The translations under genes and the position numbers were made by a program. Below, one piece after another: positions 30,895 to 41,782 of a stretch of 64,000 nucleotides of DNA. Numbering within the stretch: position 1 is the first letter of the stretch; each line of letters begins with the position of its first letter. A model generated the notes under the pieces. The model did no database searches. It was not told the DNA's origin and was given only the letters and a program-made list of their open reading frames with translations. Origin of the DNA: Parabacteroides distasonis (GTDB lineage: Bacteria; Bacteroidota; Bacteroidia; Bacteroidales; Tannerellaceae); contig SUXM01000001.1 in NCBI GenBank assembly GCA_015060925.1, positions 62,001 through 126,000 on the forward strand, read 5' to 3'.

Positions 30895-31596
30895 GTGGTT
30901 AAGCAACAAAAAGAAGAAGTCGATTTTTCTGCAAGTTTGGCAGAGGTATGGAGAGTCCTAACAGATAAAGAACGGGATATTCTTCGTCATAATTCTACAA
31001 TCCAACATTTTAAACGCAATGAATTAATTTATTGCGAAGGTGATGAACCGAGAGATATGATGTGTTTGTTAAAGGGGAAGGTGAAAATCTTTAAGGAAGG
31101 CGTTGGCGGACGAAGCCAAATTATCCGAATGATAAAGCCTGTACAGTATTTTGGTTATCGTGCTAATTTTGCCCAAGAAAACTATTTGACGAATGCTTCT
31201 GCTTTTGAGTCTTCTACAGTTTGTTTGATACCTATGACTGTCGTACGAGATCTTATTATTAGTAATTCAGATTTGGCTATGTTTTTCATTCGCCAGCTTT
31301 CTTCTGATTTAGGTATAGCTGATGAACGAACAGTTAATCTGACTCAAAAACATATTCGAGGACGTTTGGCAGAATCTCTATTGTTCTTGAAAGATAGTTA
31401 CGGATTGGAAGAGGATGGAGCAACATTAAGTATCTATTTGTCTCGTGAAGATTTAGCTAATCTATCAAATATGACAACTTCGAATGCGATTCGTACATTG
31501 TCAACTTTTGTTTCTGAGCGTATTATAGCGATTGATGGTCGAAAGATAAAATTGATTGATGAGGAAAAATTGAAGAAGATTAGCCGAATGGGATAA
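30895..31596 (+). CDS. Crp/Fnr family transcriptional regulator
   Basis: cNMP-binding fold and C-terminal HTH (SREDLANLSNMTTSNAIRTLSTF); GTG start. Confidence 0.9.
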   Translation: MVKQQKEEVDFSASLAEVWRVLTDKERDILRHNSTIQHFKRNELIYCEGDEPRDMMCLLKGKVKIFKEGVGGRSQIIRMIKPVQYFGYRANFAQENYLTNASAFESSTVCLIPMTVVRDLIISNSDLAMFFIRQLSSDLGIADERTVNLTQKHIRGRLAESLLFLKDSYGLEEDGATLSIYLSREDLANLSNMTTSNAIRTLSTFVSERIIAIDGRKIKLIDEEKLKKISRMG

Positions 31597-31618
31597 TTGG
31601 GCTATTGTATAAAAAATA

Positions 31619-31664
31619 AAAGGGCAATTGAGTATAAATCAAACTTAATTGCCCTTTCTTTTTT
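31619..31664. terminator. Bidirectional terminator between Crp/Fnr gene and kdsA
   Basis: AAAGGGCAATT (31619-31629) / AATTGCCCTTT (31647-31657). Confidence 0.75.
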
Positions 31665-32472
31665 ATCTAATAGCCTCTCTGATACGTATGAGTTTGGTTA
31701 ATAATTCTTCTAAAAGGTCTAACTGAAGCATATTGGCTCCATCTGATTTGGCTTTGGATGGTTCTGGATGGGTTTCGATAAATAATCCGTCTGCACCAAC
31801 TGCAATGGCTGCTTTAGCTACTGTTTCAATCAAGGCTGGTAGCCCACCTGTAACTCCAGAAGTTTGATTAGGTTGTTGTAGTGAATGGGTGACATCCATA
31901 ATCACAGGGAAACCGAACTGTTGCATTTGAGGAATACCGCGATAATCTACGACCAAATCAGTGTATCCAAAAGTTGTTCCTCTTTCTGTAATCATGACAT
32001 TTTTATTCCCAGCATCAACAACCTTTTGTACTGCAAATTGCATTGCTCCAGGGGATAGGAACTGTCCTTTTTTGATGTTGACAACTTTACCTGTTTCTGC
32101 TGCAGCTACCAATAAATCGGTTTGTCTGCAAAGAAATGCCGGAATCTGCAAGATGTCCACATATTCAGCGGCAATGGTAGCTTCAGTTGTCTCATGAATA
32201 TCTGTAACTGTTGGAATTTGGAATGTCTCTCCAACTTTACGGAGGATTTGAAGAGCCTTCTTGTCTCCAATACCGGTAAAAGAATCCAAACGTGATCGAT
32301 TTGCCTTACGATAGGAACCTTTGAATACGTATGGTATATTCAGCTTCTGTGTTATTCCCATTACTTTCTCGGCGATACGCAGAGCCATATCTTCTCCTTC
32401 GATGGCACATGGACCAGCTAATAAGAAGAAATTATCATTTTTGTTTAAATCATTTATTGTTAACATAGACAT
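31663..32472 (-). CDS. kdsA: 3-deoxy-8-phosphooctulonate synthase
   Basis: FFLLAGPCAIEGEDMALRIAEK; KGSYRKANRSRLDSFTGIG. Confidence 0.96.
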   Translation of the reverse strand: MSMLTINDLNKNDNFFLLAGPCAIEGEDMALRIAEKVMGITQKLNIPYVFKGSYRKANRSRLDSFTGIGDKKALQILRKVGETFQIPTVTDIHETTEATIAAEYVDILQIPAFLCRQTDLLVAAAETGKVVNIKKGQFLSPGAMQFAVQKVVDAGNKNVMITERGTTFGYTDLVVDYRGIPQMQQFGFPVIMDVTHSLQQPNQTSGVTGGLPALIETVAKAAIAVGADGLFIETHPEPSKAKSDGANMLQLDLLEELLTKLIRIREAIR

Positions 32473-32488
32473 TTTTATTTATCTTGTT

Positions 32489-33421
32489 TTATATAGGATA
32501 TGATTCTTTTTTTAATAGTTGGATAACTTTTTCTATTTTGTCTTCTGTTGGAAGTGTGGCCTCGATCCAGTGGATAACACAGCCACGACGTTCCATTCCA
32601 CGGAACCAGGTCATTTGTCGTTTGGCAAATTGGTGAATGGCAATCTCTAACTGAGAAACCATCTCTTCATATGAAAGTTTACCGATAACATACAATGTGA
32701 GATATTTATATTCTAAGCCATAGTAAATTAAATCTTCTGGCTTTACTCCTGAATCAATAATATTTCGTACCTCATCTATCATTCCGTCTTCTAAACGGGT
32801 ACGTAATCGAAGGGAAATTTTTTTACGGCGTAATTCTCTATTTATATCTATTCCGATAATGAGACTATTGATTGGTTCGTATTCGTTTTTGTCTGGAGCC
32901 TCATGTTTATAATACTCTTCAATTTCTATGGCACGGATGGCACGTTGAACTGAATCTACATCAGTTTTGTTATGTAAGATTTTATAGCTTGCTAAAATAG
33001 TTTCCAATTCTGCCAAAGGTTTGTTTTTCAATGATTCACGTAAAACTGGGTTTTGAGGAACATCCAATAGTTTGTAACCTTTGAGTACGGCCTCTATGTA
33101 CATACCTGTACCGCCGCAAAGAATAGGAGTTTTTCCTTTTGCCTGTATGGATGCAAAAGCACGGTGGAAGTCATGTTGGTATTCAAATACATTATATTTA
33201 TAGCCCGGTTCACAAATATCTATAAGATGGTAAGGTATGTTTTTCCCATTTATAATGTAATCGTCTAAATCTTTTCCAGTACCTATATCCATGGAACGGT
33301 ATAATTGTCGGGAATCTGCGCTGATAATCTCTGTATCTAAGTAAGCTGCTAAAGCAGCAGCAAATGATGTTTTGCCAGATGCTGTCGGGCCTAATATGGT
33401 AATTAATTCGTATGGTTTCAT
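32489..33421 (-). CDS. miaA: tRNA dimethylallyltransferase
   Basis: ITILGPTASGKTSFAAALA; DSRQLYRSMDIGTGK. Confidence 0.95.
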   Translation of the reverse strand: MKPYELITILGPTASGKTSFAAALAAYLDTEIISADSRQLYRSMDIGTGKDLDDYIINGKNIPYHLIDICEPGYKYNVFEYQHDFHRAFASIQAKGKTPILCGGTGMYIEAVLKGYKLLDVPQNPVLRESLKNKPLAELETILASYKILHNKTDVDSVQRAIRAIEIEEYYKHEAPDKNEYEPINSLIIGIDINRELRRKKISLRLRTRLEDGMIDEVRNIIDSGVKPEDLIYYGLEYKYLTLYVIGKLSYEEMVSQLEIAIHQFAKRQMTWFRGMERRGCVIHWIEATLPTEDKIEKVIQLLKKESYPI

Positions 33422-33490
33422 GTTACAAACGTAACAAAAAAAAGGCTACCTTCAAAGAAGATAGCCTTTTCTGTATAAGTTGTGCTTAAA

Positions 33491-34504
<1,014 letters not shown>

Positions 34505-34624
34505 TTATGTGTTTATTAAATTGTTGTTGTTTTTTTTGTCTTTAACGTCTGCAAATTTACGTTATTTTTTTTATTGTATAGGCATTGATACAAGAAAAAT
34601 ATGTCCACTAACATAAATTAAATG

Positions 34625-35005
34625 TTAAGCCTGTTTCTTTTTTGAAAAAAGTTTCTTTATTACCCATGTTTGGATTTTTTTGAGTCCCCATGCAGTTAAT
34701 AAAGGTCGTGCCATATCCCATGCTACAGGTAATAGGCTTTGGGCTACAGAAAAGTAGTCTGAAATACCTAATGAGACAGTAGGTGTTGTTTGTTTAGGTT
34801 GAATTGTATCTGTATTACTTTTCTTGTCTTTTGAAGAAGAGAATAACAAAGATGAAACTCCAGATAAAAACAAACTTCCTGCATTTTCTTGTATGTATGA
34901 GAAATGTTCATTCAGTTTTAGTTTCTGAATATCACATTGGGCTTGAATCTGCTGACGATCAGAAATCAGTTTTTCCAATGGTGTCAGTTGCTTTTGTTTG
35001 TTCAT
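34625..35005 (-). CDS. Conserved hypothetical protein, third gene of YtxH/holin-like module
   Basis: Co-oriented and overlapping next gene; starts MNKQKQLTPLEKLISDRQQIQAQCDIQK. Confidence 0.65.
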   Translation of the reverse strand: MNKQKQLTPLEKLISDRQQIQAQCDIQKLKLNEHFSYIQENAGSLFLSGVSSLLFSSSKDKKSNTDTIQPKQTTPTVSLGISDYFSVAQSLLPVAWDMARPLLTAWGLKKIQTWVIKKLFSKKKQA

Positions 35006-35375
35006 TGTCTATTGTCGTATTCAGTTTGTCTTCATTACCCATAAAAGCCGAGATAACCACGTTTATGATTTTGTTGCGTATGCTATTTTTGTTTAAAGCA
35101 ACAACTCCTGTTAGTAAAAAATATAGAAAAGCGACAACTGCAAAACCTATACTTGTAGAACTGCATAATTCACTAACATAAAATCCGAATGCTAAAAATA
35201 TAAACAAAATGGCAAAAAAAACTAAACATAGTATAATAACACCATACGAGAGTACGGCCAAAACTTTTCCTACACTCTCGTATGTGTTTAACTTTAGGAG
35301 TTCAAGTTTCAATTCTGCATAAGTTGAAATATCATTTTTCAACTTACCAAAGATTTCACCAGAGTCTTTCTCCAT
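34959..35375 (-). CDS. Phage holin superfamily-like two-TM membrane protein
   Basis: Amphipathic N-terminus followed by paired TM helices VLSYGVIILCLVFFAILFIFLAFGFYVSE. Confidence 0.65.
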   Translation of the reverse strand: MEKDSGEIFGKLKNDISTYAELKLELLKLNTYESVGKVLAVLSYGVIILCLVFFAILFIFLAFGFYVSELCSSTSIGFAVVAFLYFLLTGVVALNKNSIRNKIINVVISAFMGNEDKLNTTIDNEQTKATDTIGKTDF

Positions 35376-35382
35376 TGTCTAT

Positions 35383-35604
35383 TTATTCAGTTATAACTTC
35401 TTCTGCAACTTGAGTTGCATCAGCTTTACCTTCTTTGTATTTAGCAAGAGCTGAATTGAAACCTTCTTTTACTTTTCCAACAACACTGTTTAGCTCTTCT
35501 AAAAGCTGTTCTTTTTTATCAGTTGCGGCTAAATAACCTACAGCAGCACCTACAGCAGCACCTACAACTAGTCCCAATAATAATTTAGAATCTACGTTTC
35601 TCAT
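35383..35604 (-). CDS. YtxH domain-containing protein
   Basis: KLLLGLVVGAAVGAAVGYLAATDKKEQLLEELN. Confidence 0.8.
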   Translation of the reverse strand: MRNVDSKLLLGLVVGAAVGAAVGYLAATDKKEQLLEELNSVVGKVKEGFNSALAKYKEGKADATQVAEEVITE

Positions 35605-35680
35605 AATACTTTGTTTATTTTAAAAATTGCTCTAATATAACGACTTTTTCTGAAAGGAAGTTTATTTTCAATCACTTTTT

Positions 35681-36556
35681 TTAGTTAATAATTGTTGCTG
35701 CTTTTTGTACTTTGATTGCAGTCCAGCGGTTTCTTTCTGTATAAGAAAGAAGTTTAAGCCCATATTTGTTACATTCTTTTTCGATGACAGGAATATCTTC
35801 AAGATAGAAACCGCTCATAAAGAGTAATCCGTTAGGTTTTAAACAATCATTGTAATGATGGATGTCATTTAATAGGATATTTCGGTTAATATTGGCAAAT
35901 ATGATATCGAATGATCCAAATGTTGGGAGTTGTTCTGCTCCACCCAATGCTATTTGGATATCATTTGTGTTGTTTAATCGGCAATTTTCAAGTGCATTGT
36001 TGTAAGCCCATTCGTCAATATCAATACCGACAACTCGTTGTGCGTTTTTCATTCGAGCCAAAATGGCTAATACAGCAGTTCCACATCCCATATCGAGTAA
36101 ATCTTTCCCTTCAAGATTTAAAGCAAGCATTTCATTAATCATCAGATAAGTTGTTTCATGGTTGCCTGTTCCAAATGCCATTTTAGGGTCAATGATGATT
36201 TGGTAAGTATATCCAGGCTCTTCTTGATGAAACGAGGCGCGGATGATACATTCTTTTCCGATATGGATAGGTTTAAAATAGTTTTTTTCCCATTCTTCGT
36301 TCCAATCTCTTCCTTCGACAAAAGAAGCTGTAAAGCGGATTTCTACATTCTCAAGGGGGAAATCTGTCAATTTGTTTTGAAGATAATCTTCTTTATATGA
36401 AGTTTCAGGGATGTATCCAAGTAATCCGTTTTCGTTTTCAGTAAAACTTTCGAAGCCTATTTCTCCCAATTCTGCTGCTAAAATATCATTGATAATTGCT
36501 TTCTCGATAGGAGAAGAGTAGGTAAAAGCAAGTTCGTAATAATTCATGTTAGTCAA
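35681..36556 (-). CDS. prmA: Ribosomal protein L11 methyltransferase
   Basis: DPKMAFGTGNHETTYLMI; LLDMGCGTAVLAILA; FANINRNIL. Confidence 0.93.
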   Translation of the reverse strand: MTNMNYYELAFTYSSPIEKAIINDILAAELGEIGFESFTENENGLLGYIPETSYKEDYLQNKLTDFPLENVEIRFTASFVEGRDWNEEWEKNYFKPIHIGKECIIRASFHQEEPGYTYQIIIDPKMAFGTGNHETTYLMINEMLALNLEGKDLLDMGCGTAVLAILARMKNAQRVVGIDIDEWAYNNALENCRLNNTNDIQIALGGAEQLPTFGSFDIIFANINRNILLNDIHHYNDCLKPNGLLFMSGFYLEDIPVIEKECNKYGLKLLSYTERNRWTAIKVQKAATIIN

Positions 36557-36699
36557 TATTTATAATCTTTCTTGCAAATGTACGGAATAGAATCCTTTTG
36601 GTCAATATTTGGGTTTATAATATTGGATAAAGGTTTTATGATGGGGAAATAAAAAAGCGACAAATCTTAAAAAAGATTCATCGCTTTGTGTTTGTTCAG

Positions 36700-36786
36700 C
36701 GGAAGCGGGGGGATTCGAACCCCCGGTACGGTTACCCGTACGTCAGTTTAGCAAACTGGTGGTTTCAGCCACTCACCCACACTTCC
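36700..36786 (-). tRNA. tRNA-Ser (GCT)
   Basis: Reverse complement GGAAGTGTGGGTGAGTGGCTGAAACCACCAGTTTGCTAAACTGACGTACGGGTAACCGTACCGGGGGTTCGAATCCCCCCGCTTCCG: class II tRNA with long variable arm, anticodon GCT. Confidence 0.95.
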
Positions 36787-36886
36787 AAGAGTTATAACAC
36801 TCCGTTTTTCTGAAATGCGTTGCAAAGATATAGGTTAGTTTTGAAATAAACAAGATATTTTGATTATATTTTTAATAAAAAGATGC

Positions 36887-36894
36887 TACTTTTG
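36887..36894 (+). promoter_or_regulatory. -7 type motif TACTTTTG upstream of mltG
   Basis: TAnnTTTG match. Confidence 0.5.
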
Positions 36895-36933
36895 TGCCTG
36901 CTTCTGATATTCAGATAATTATTGGATAAAAAA

Positions 36934-37977
36934 ATGAAAATGAAAAAGAATTCCAAACGTACATTTATTATAGGCATACTTGTTTTTGTCTGCATAGTAT
37001 TGACAGGTGTAAGTGTGTGGATGTATCGTTTGTTGTGGGTTTCAAACTTTGTTCCTGCTGAAACAGTCTATGTTTATGTGGATAGTCGTAAAGATTTTGA
37101 TGACCTTTGTTTGCAATTAAGCGATTCTGCAGGATGTATTTGTTTAGGTAGTTTTAAACAATTGGCTCGTTTTTTGGACTATCCAGACAATATGCGTACC
37201 GGACGTTATGCTGTTGAACCTGGAGTGAGTAATTTACATTTGTTGAATAATATGCGCCGTGGACAGCAGGTTGCTACTCGTATTACATTTAATAATATAC
37301 GATTGAAGGATGATCTGGTTGAATGTTTGTCTAATCAATTGATGATGGAGAAAGAGGATTTATCTTCTTTGTTGAAAGATTCTGCTTATTGTGATTCATT
37401 AGGGTTTACGACGGAGACGATTAATACGCTATTTATCCCTAATACGTATGAGGTTTATTGGAATATCACAGCTCGGAATTTTATGGGACGGATGAAACGT
37501 GAATATAACCGTTATTGGTCTGAAGCTCGTCTTGCAAAAGCAAAAGTACTTGGTTTGTCTCCTATAGAGGTGTCGATATTAGCTTCTATTGTGGAGGAAG
37601 AGACGGCGGCCGTTGATGAATATCCGATTGTGGCTGGTTTATATATCAACCGTTTGAGGAGAGGAATTCCTTTACAAGCAGATCCTACCGTTAAGTTTGC
37701 TGTGGGAGATGTTACATTGCAGCGTATTTTATATAAACATTTGGAAGTTGATTCTCCTTATAATACATATAAATATATAGGACTTCCACCGGGGCCGCTT
37801 CGTATTCCATCTATACAAGGGTTGAATGCGGTTTTAAATTATACGAAGCATAATTATCTTTATATGTGTGCAAAGGAAGATTTTTCAGGACGACATAATT
37901 TTGCTGTGACCTTGTCGGAACATAATCGGAATGCAAAGCGGTATCAAACCGAGCTGAATAGACGTCATATCCGATAA
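36934..37977 (+). CDS. mltG: Endolytic transglycosylase MltG
   Basis: LEGYLFPNTY-like 'LFIPNTYEVYWN', ASIVEEETAAVDEYPIVAGLYINRLRRGIPLQADPTVKFA. ATG at 36934 preferred over TTG 36922. Confidence 0.92.
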   Translation: MKMKKNSKRTFIIGILVFVCIVLTGVSVWMYRLLWVSNFVPAETVYVYVDSRKDFDDLCLQLSDSAGCICLGSFKQLARFLDYPDNMRTGRYAVEPGVSNLHLLNNMRRGQQVATRITFNNIRLKDDLVECLSNQLMMEKEDLSSLLKDSAYCDSLGFTTETINTLFIPNTYEVYWNITARNFMGRMKREYNRYWSEARLAKAKVLGLSPIEVSILASIVEEETAAVDEYPIVAGLYINRLRRGIPLQADPTVKFAVGDVTLQRILYKHLEVDSPYNTYKYIGLPPGPLRIPSIQGLNAVLNYTKHNYLYMCAKEDFSGRHNFAVTLSEHNRNAKRYQTELNRRHIR

Positions 37978-38001
37978 TTAGAGGGGAAATAAGATATTAA
38001 C

Positions 38002-38032
38002 TTTTGACTTCCTTGTAAAAGTTTTATCTTTG
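38002..38032 (+). promoter_or_regulatory. Bacteroidetes sigma-ABfr-type promoter of iorA
   Basis: TTTTG (38002-38006), 18 nt spacer, TATCTTTG (38025-38032). Confidence 0.6.
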
Positions 38033-38079
38033 TGGCTCTATAATAATAGAAGATTTATAAAAAACAAATAGACGTTACG

Positions 38080-39678
38080 ATGGAAAAACATCTTTTTTTA
38101 GGGGATGAGGCGATTGCACAAGCTGCGATAGACGCAGGATTGTCTGGCGTTTATGCCTATCCGGGAACTCCTTCTACTGAAATAACCGAATATATACAGA
38201 ACTCGGCTGTTGCAAAGGAAAGGGGAATACACTGCCGTTGGAGTACCAATGAAAAGACAGCTATGGAGGCTGCGTTAGGTATGAGTTATGCAGGAAAACG
38301 TGCCCTTTGTTGTATGAAACATGTAGGCTTGAATGTGGCTGCAGATTGTTTTATGAATGCGGCAATGAGTGGTATTAATGGGGGGATGATAATTATTACG
38401 GCCGATGACCCATCTATGCACTCTTCACAGAATGAACAGGATAACCGTTGGTATGGAAACTTTGCGATGATTCCGATGTTGGAACCTTCAAGCCAACAGG
38501 AGGCATACGATATGGTTTATGAAGGTTTTGAACTTTCTGAAAAGTTAGGTTATCCGATTTTGCTTCGTATCACGACGCGTATGGCACATTCCCGTGCAGG
38601 AGTTGTCACACGTGAACAAAAGGCCGAAAATGTGATGCATACCCCGGAAGATGGACGTCAACGTTATATCTTGCTTCCTGCATTGGCTCGTAAACGTTTC
38701 AAAACATTGATAGCTGCTCAAGATGTCTTTACGGCTTCATCTGAGGCTTCGTCTTACAATGCCTATTTTGATGCTCCAAATAAAGAATTGGGTATTATAA
38801 CAACCGGTATTGCATTCAATTATTTGTCAGAAAACTACCCGGATGGTTTTGAATACCCTGTTTTAAAGATCAGCCAGTATCCGTTACCTCGCAAGATGGT
38901 AGAGAAGATTATAAGTGAATGCAAGGAAATCCTTGTTTTGGAAGAGGGTTATCCGGTAGTAGAGGAACAATTGAAAGGATTCTTGGGGGTAGGCTTGAAA
39001 GTGCATGGCCGTTTGGACGGAACATTGCAACGCGACGGTGAATTGACTCCTGATGCAGTAGGTAAAGCTTTAGGCAAAGATATTACCAATTATTATGCGA
39101 CATCGGAAGTGGTGGAACTGCGTCCACCTGCATTGTGTCAAGGTTGTGGCCATCGTGATATGTATCAAGCGTTAAATGACGTATTGGCAGAATACGAAGG
39201 AGCAAAAGTGTTTGGTGATATAGGATGTTATACATTAGGAGCTTTGCCTCCTTTCCGTGCGATTGATTCTTGCATTGATATGGGTGCTTCCATAACCATG
39301 GCCAAAGGAGCTTCTGATGCAGGAGTATATCCGGCTGTTTCAGTGATTGGAGACTCAACATTTACACATTCTGGTATGACTGGGCTTTTGGATTGTGTGA
39401 ATGAGCAAACGAATATAACCATTGTTATTTCGGATAATGAAACCACAGCCATGACAGGAGGTCAGGATTCGGCAGGTACCGGACGTCTTGAGGCGATTTG
39501 TGCGGGTATCGGGGTAGATCCGGCTCATATTCGGGTAATGGTTCCTTTGAAGAAGAATTATGAAGAGATGAAAGCGATTATTCGTGAAGAGATCGAATAT
39601 AAAGGTGTCTCTGTATTAATCCCTCGTCGTGAATGTATCCAGACATTAACAAGAAAGAAAAAAGCTAATAAGAAATGA
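38080..39678 (+). CDS. iorA: Indolepyruvate ferredoxin oxidoreductase alpha-like TPP enzyme (no C-terminal ferredoxin domain)
   Basis: FLGDEAIAQAAIDAGLSGVYAYPGTPSTEI; ALCQGCGHRDMYQALND; GDIGCYTLGALPPF. Confidence 0.88.
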   Translation: MEKHLFLGDEAIAQAAIDAGLSGVYAYPGTPSTEITEYIQNSAVAKERGIHCRWSTNEKTAMEAALGMSYAGKRALCCMKHVGLNVAADCFMNAAMSGINGGMIIITADDPSMHSSQNEQDNRWYGNFAMIPMLEPSSQQEAYDMVYEGFELSEKLGYPILLRITTRMAHSRAGVVTREQKAENVMHTPEDGRQRYILLPALARKRFKTLIAAQDVFTASSEASSYNAYFDAPNKELGIITTGIAFNYLSENYPDGFEYPVLKISQYPLPRKMVEKIISECKEILVLEEGYPVVEEQLKGFLGVGLKVHGRLDGTLQRDGELTPDAVGKALGKDITNYYATSEVVELRPPALCQGCGHRDMYQALNDVLAEYEGAKVFGDIGCYTLGALPPFRAIDSCIDMGASITMAKGASDAGVYPAVSVIGDSTFTHSGMTGLLDCVNEQTNITIVISDNETTAMTGGQDSAGTGRLEAICAGIGVDPAHIRVMVPLKKNYEEMKAIIREEIEYKGVSVLIPRRECIQTLTRKKKANKK

Positions 39679-40256
39679 AAACAGACATCATATTATCCGG
39701 CGTAGGGGGACAAGGAATCCTTTCTATCGCAGCTGTTATCGGAGAAGCGGCATTAAAAGAGGGCTTGTATATGAAGCAGGCGGAAGTACATGGCATGAGT
39801 CAGCGTGGTGGTGACGTTCAGTCTAATCTTCGTTTGTCAGACCAGCCGATCGCTTCTGATTTGATTCCATTAGGACAGGCAGACTTGATTATCTCTCTTG
39901 AACCGATGGAAGCACTTCGTTATTTACCCTACTTGAAGAAAGAGGGATGGTTAGTAACCAACTCTGAGCCTTTTATTAATATCCCTAACTATCCGGAGAT
40001 GGAAAAGGTGAATGAGGAATTGGGTAAATTACCACATAAGGTTGTTTTGGATGTTGAGGCGATAGCCAAAGAGGCTGGTTCTGTTCGTGCTGCTAATATT
40101 GTAATGTTAGGTGCAGCTGCTCCATTTATCGGTATTGAATACGATAAGATTGCTGATGGTATCCGCCGGATTTTCGGTCGTAAAGGTGAAGAGATTGTAG
40201 AAATGAACTTGAAGGCTTTGAAGGCTGGGTATGACATTGCTCAAAGCATGCAATAA
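39675..40256 (+). CDS. iorB: Indolepyruvate oxidoreductase subunit beta
   Basis: DIILSGVGGQGILSIAAVIGEAAL; overlaps iorA by 4 nt. Confidence 0.9.
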   Translation: MKTDIILSGVGGQGILSIAAVIGEAALKEGLYMKQAEVHGMSQRGGDVQSNLRLSDQPIASDLIPLGQADLIISLEPMEALRYLPYLKKEGWLVTNSEPFINIPNYPEMEKVNEELGKLPHKVVLDVEAIAKEAGSVRAANIVMLGAAAPFIGIEYDKIADGIRRIFGRKGEEIVEMNLKALKAGYDIAQSMQ

Positions 40257-40270
40257 AAAAAGGATAAAAG

Positions 40271-40780
40271 ATGAAAAAGTATCTGTTTCTTTCTCTTTTT
40301 ATGTTGGTGGCTTTGTTGGTAAAGGCACAAGATGAAAATGGTGAAATTGTAAAAGTGGGTGATCAAATGCCTGCATTTACGATAGTTAATGATAATGGGA
40401 CTAAAACAGCTTCCTCTACGTTAAGTGGAAAAGTAATTTTGATTAATTTCTTTGCTACTTGGTGTCCGCCTTGTCAAAAGGAATTGGCTGAAATGCAGAA
40501 TACGCTTTGGCCTAAATATAAAGACAATAAAGATTTTGCTTTGTTGGTAGTAGGTCGTGAACATACGGATGCTGATTTGCAGAAATACAATGAGAAGAAA
40601 GGTTTTACTTTCCCTTTGTATCCGGACAAGAACAGGGCGATTTATGGCTCTTTTGCCAAGAACTTGATTCCTCGTTGCTATTTGGTCGATAAATCCGGAA
40701 AGATTATTTATGCGACAAAAGGTTTTAAAGCAGAGGATTTTGCCGAGTTGATGAAAAAGATTGAAGAGGCGTTGAAATAG
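40271..40780 (+). CDS. TlpA/ResA-like thioredoxin family protein
   Basis: NFFATWCPPCQKELAEM; signal peptide. Confidence 0.92.
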   Translation: MKKYLFLSLFMLVALLVKAQDENGEIVKVGDQMPAFTIVNDNGTKTASSTLSGKVILINFFATWCPPCQKELAEMQNTLWPKYKDNKDFALLVVGREHTDADLQKYNEKKGFTFPLYPDKNRAIYGSFAKNLIPRCYLVDKSGKIIYATKGFKAEDFAELMKKIEEALK

Positions 40781-40801
40781 TTTTTGTAATAAAATAGTTT
40801 A

Positions 40802-40843
40802 AAATCTCATTATTGGTGTATAAATCAGTAATGAGATTTTTTT
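40802..40843 (+). terminator. Intrinsic terminator after tlpA-like gene
   Basis: AAATCTCATTA (40802-40812) / TAATGAGATTT (40829-40839) then T-run. Confidence 0.75.
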
Positions 40844-40972
40844 ATGCTTGTTAATTAAATTTTTAATAGATAAAATTAAAATTTTATCTAAAACGGGTTG
40901 TTTTTGTATTAATTTAATATACATTTGTATGTAATAGTGTAAAAATATTTATTCATCTAAAAATTTATAATT

Positions 40973-41719
40973 ATGAAAAAGCTGAGAATTTTATTAAGCC
41001 TTGTATTCTTAATCATTTTAAGCTTACATAGTAATAATGTTTTAGCTCAAAAAGAATGGGGAATCTTTAATTCTTTATCTGTAGGAGCAGGTATTAGTAC
41101 AACAGGTATTGATGTAGAATTAGCTACTCCGATTACTCCTTATTTTGCTTTACGTGGAGGTATTTCTGCTATGCCAAATATTAGCATTAATACAGATGTA
41201 GATGTAGAATATTCTGAGGGAGGATATGAACGAACTGCAACAATAGAAATGGAAGGTGGTATTAAGCGATTTTCAGGAGATGTATTGTTAAACTACTATC
41301 CTTTTAAAAAAGGAGGTTTTTTCTTAACTGCTGGTGCTTATTTTGGTGGTTCTTCTTTGGTGACAATCAAAGGTCATAGTGATGATTTACAAGATATCAT
41401 GAAAGAGGCAGAAAGTGCAGGTGTAGTTATTGGTGATTATACTATTCCTGTGGATAAAAATGGGAATGTTTCTGGTGGTTTGAAAGTCGCTAATTTTCGT
41501 CCTTACGTTGGTTTAGGTTTTGGACGTATTGTCCCTAAAAAACGAATTAATTTTATGTTTGAAATGGGAGTACAGTTTCATAAAACACCGGAAGTTTATA
41601 CCGATTATGGTGATTTAGGTTTTGCATTAGAGGAAGCGGATGACGCTTTTTCTGATATCATAGAAAAAATAACAATTTATCCAGTATTAAAATTACGATT
41701 GAATGGAAGAATCTTTTAA
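40973..41719 (+). CDS. Secreted/outer membrane beta-barrel-like hypothetical protein
   Basis: Signal peptide ending NNVLAQ; alternating beta-strand pattern; C-terminal ...LRLNGRIF. TACATTTG motif at 40920-40927. Confidence 0.65.
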   Translation: MKKLRILLSLVFLIILSLHSNNVLAQKEWGIFNSLSVGAGISTTGIDVELATPITPYFALRGGISAMPNISINTDVDVEYSEGGYERTATIEMEGGIKRFSGDVLLNYYPFKKGGFFLTAGAYFGGSSLVTIKGHSDDLQDIMKEAESAGVVIGDYTIPVDKNGNVSGGLKVANFRPYVGLGFGRIVPKKRINFMFEMGVQFHKTPEVYTDYGDLGFALEEADDAFSDIIEKITIYPVLKLRLNGRIF

Positions 41720-41743
41720 TATTTAAGTTATAAATTTGACATA

Positions 41744-41782
41744 AGCCCCGAAAGTTAGATAAAAAACTGTCGGGGTTTTTTT
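41744..41782. terminator. Terminator between convergent genes
   Basis: AGCCCCGA (41744-41751) / TCGGGGTT (41770-41777) with T-run. Confidence 0.6.
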
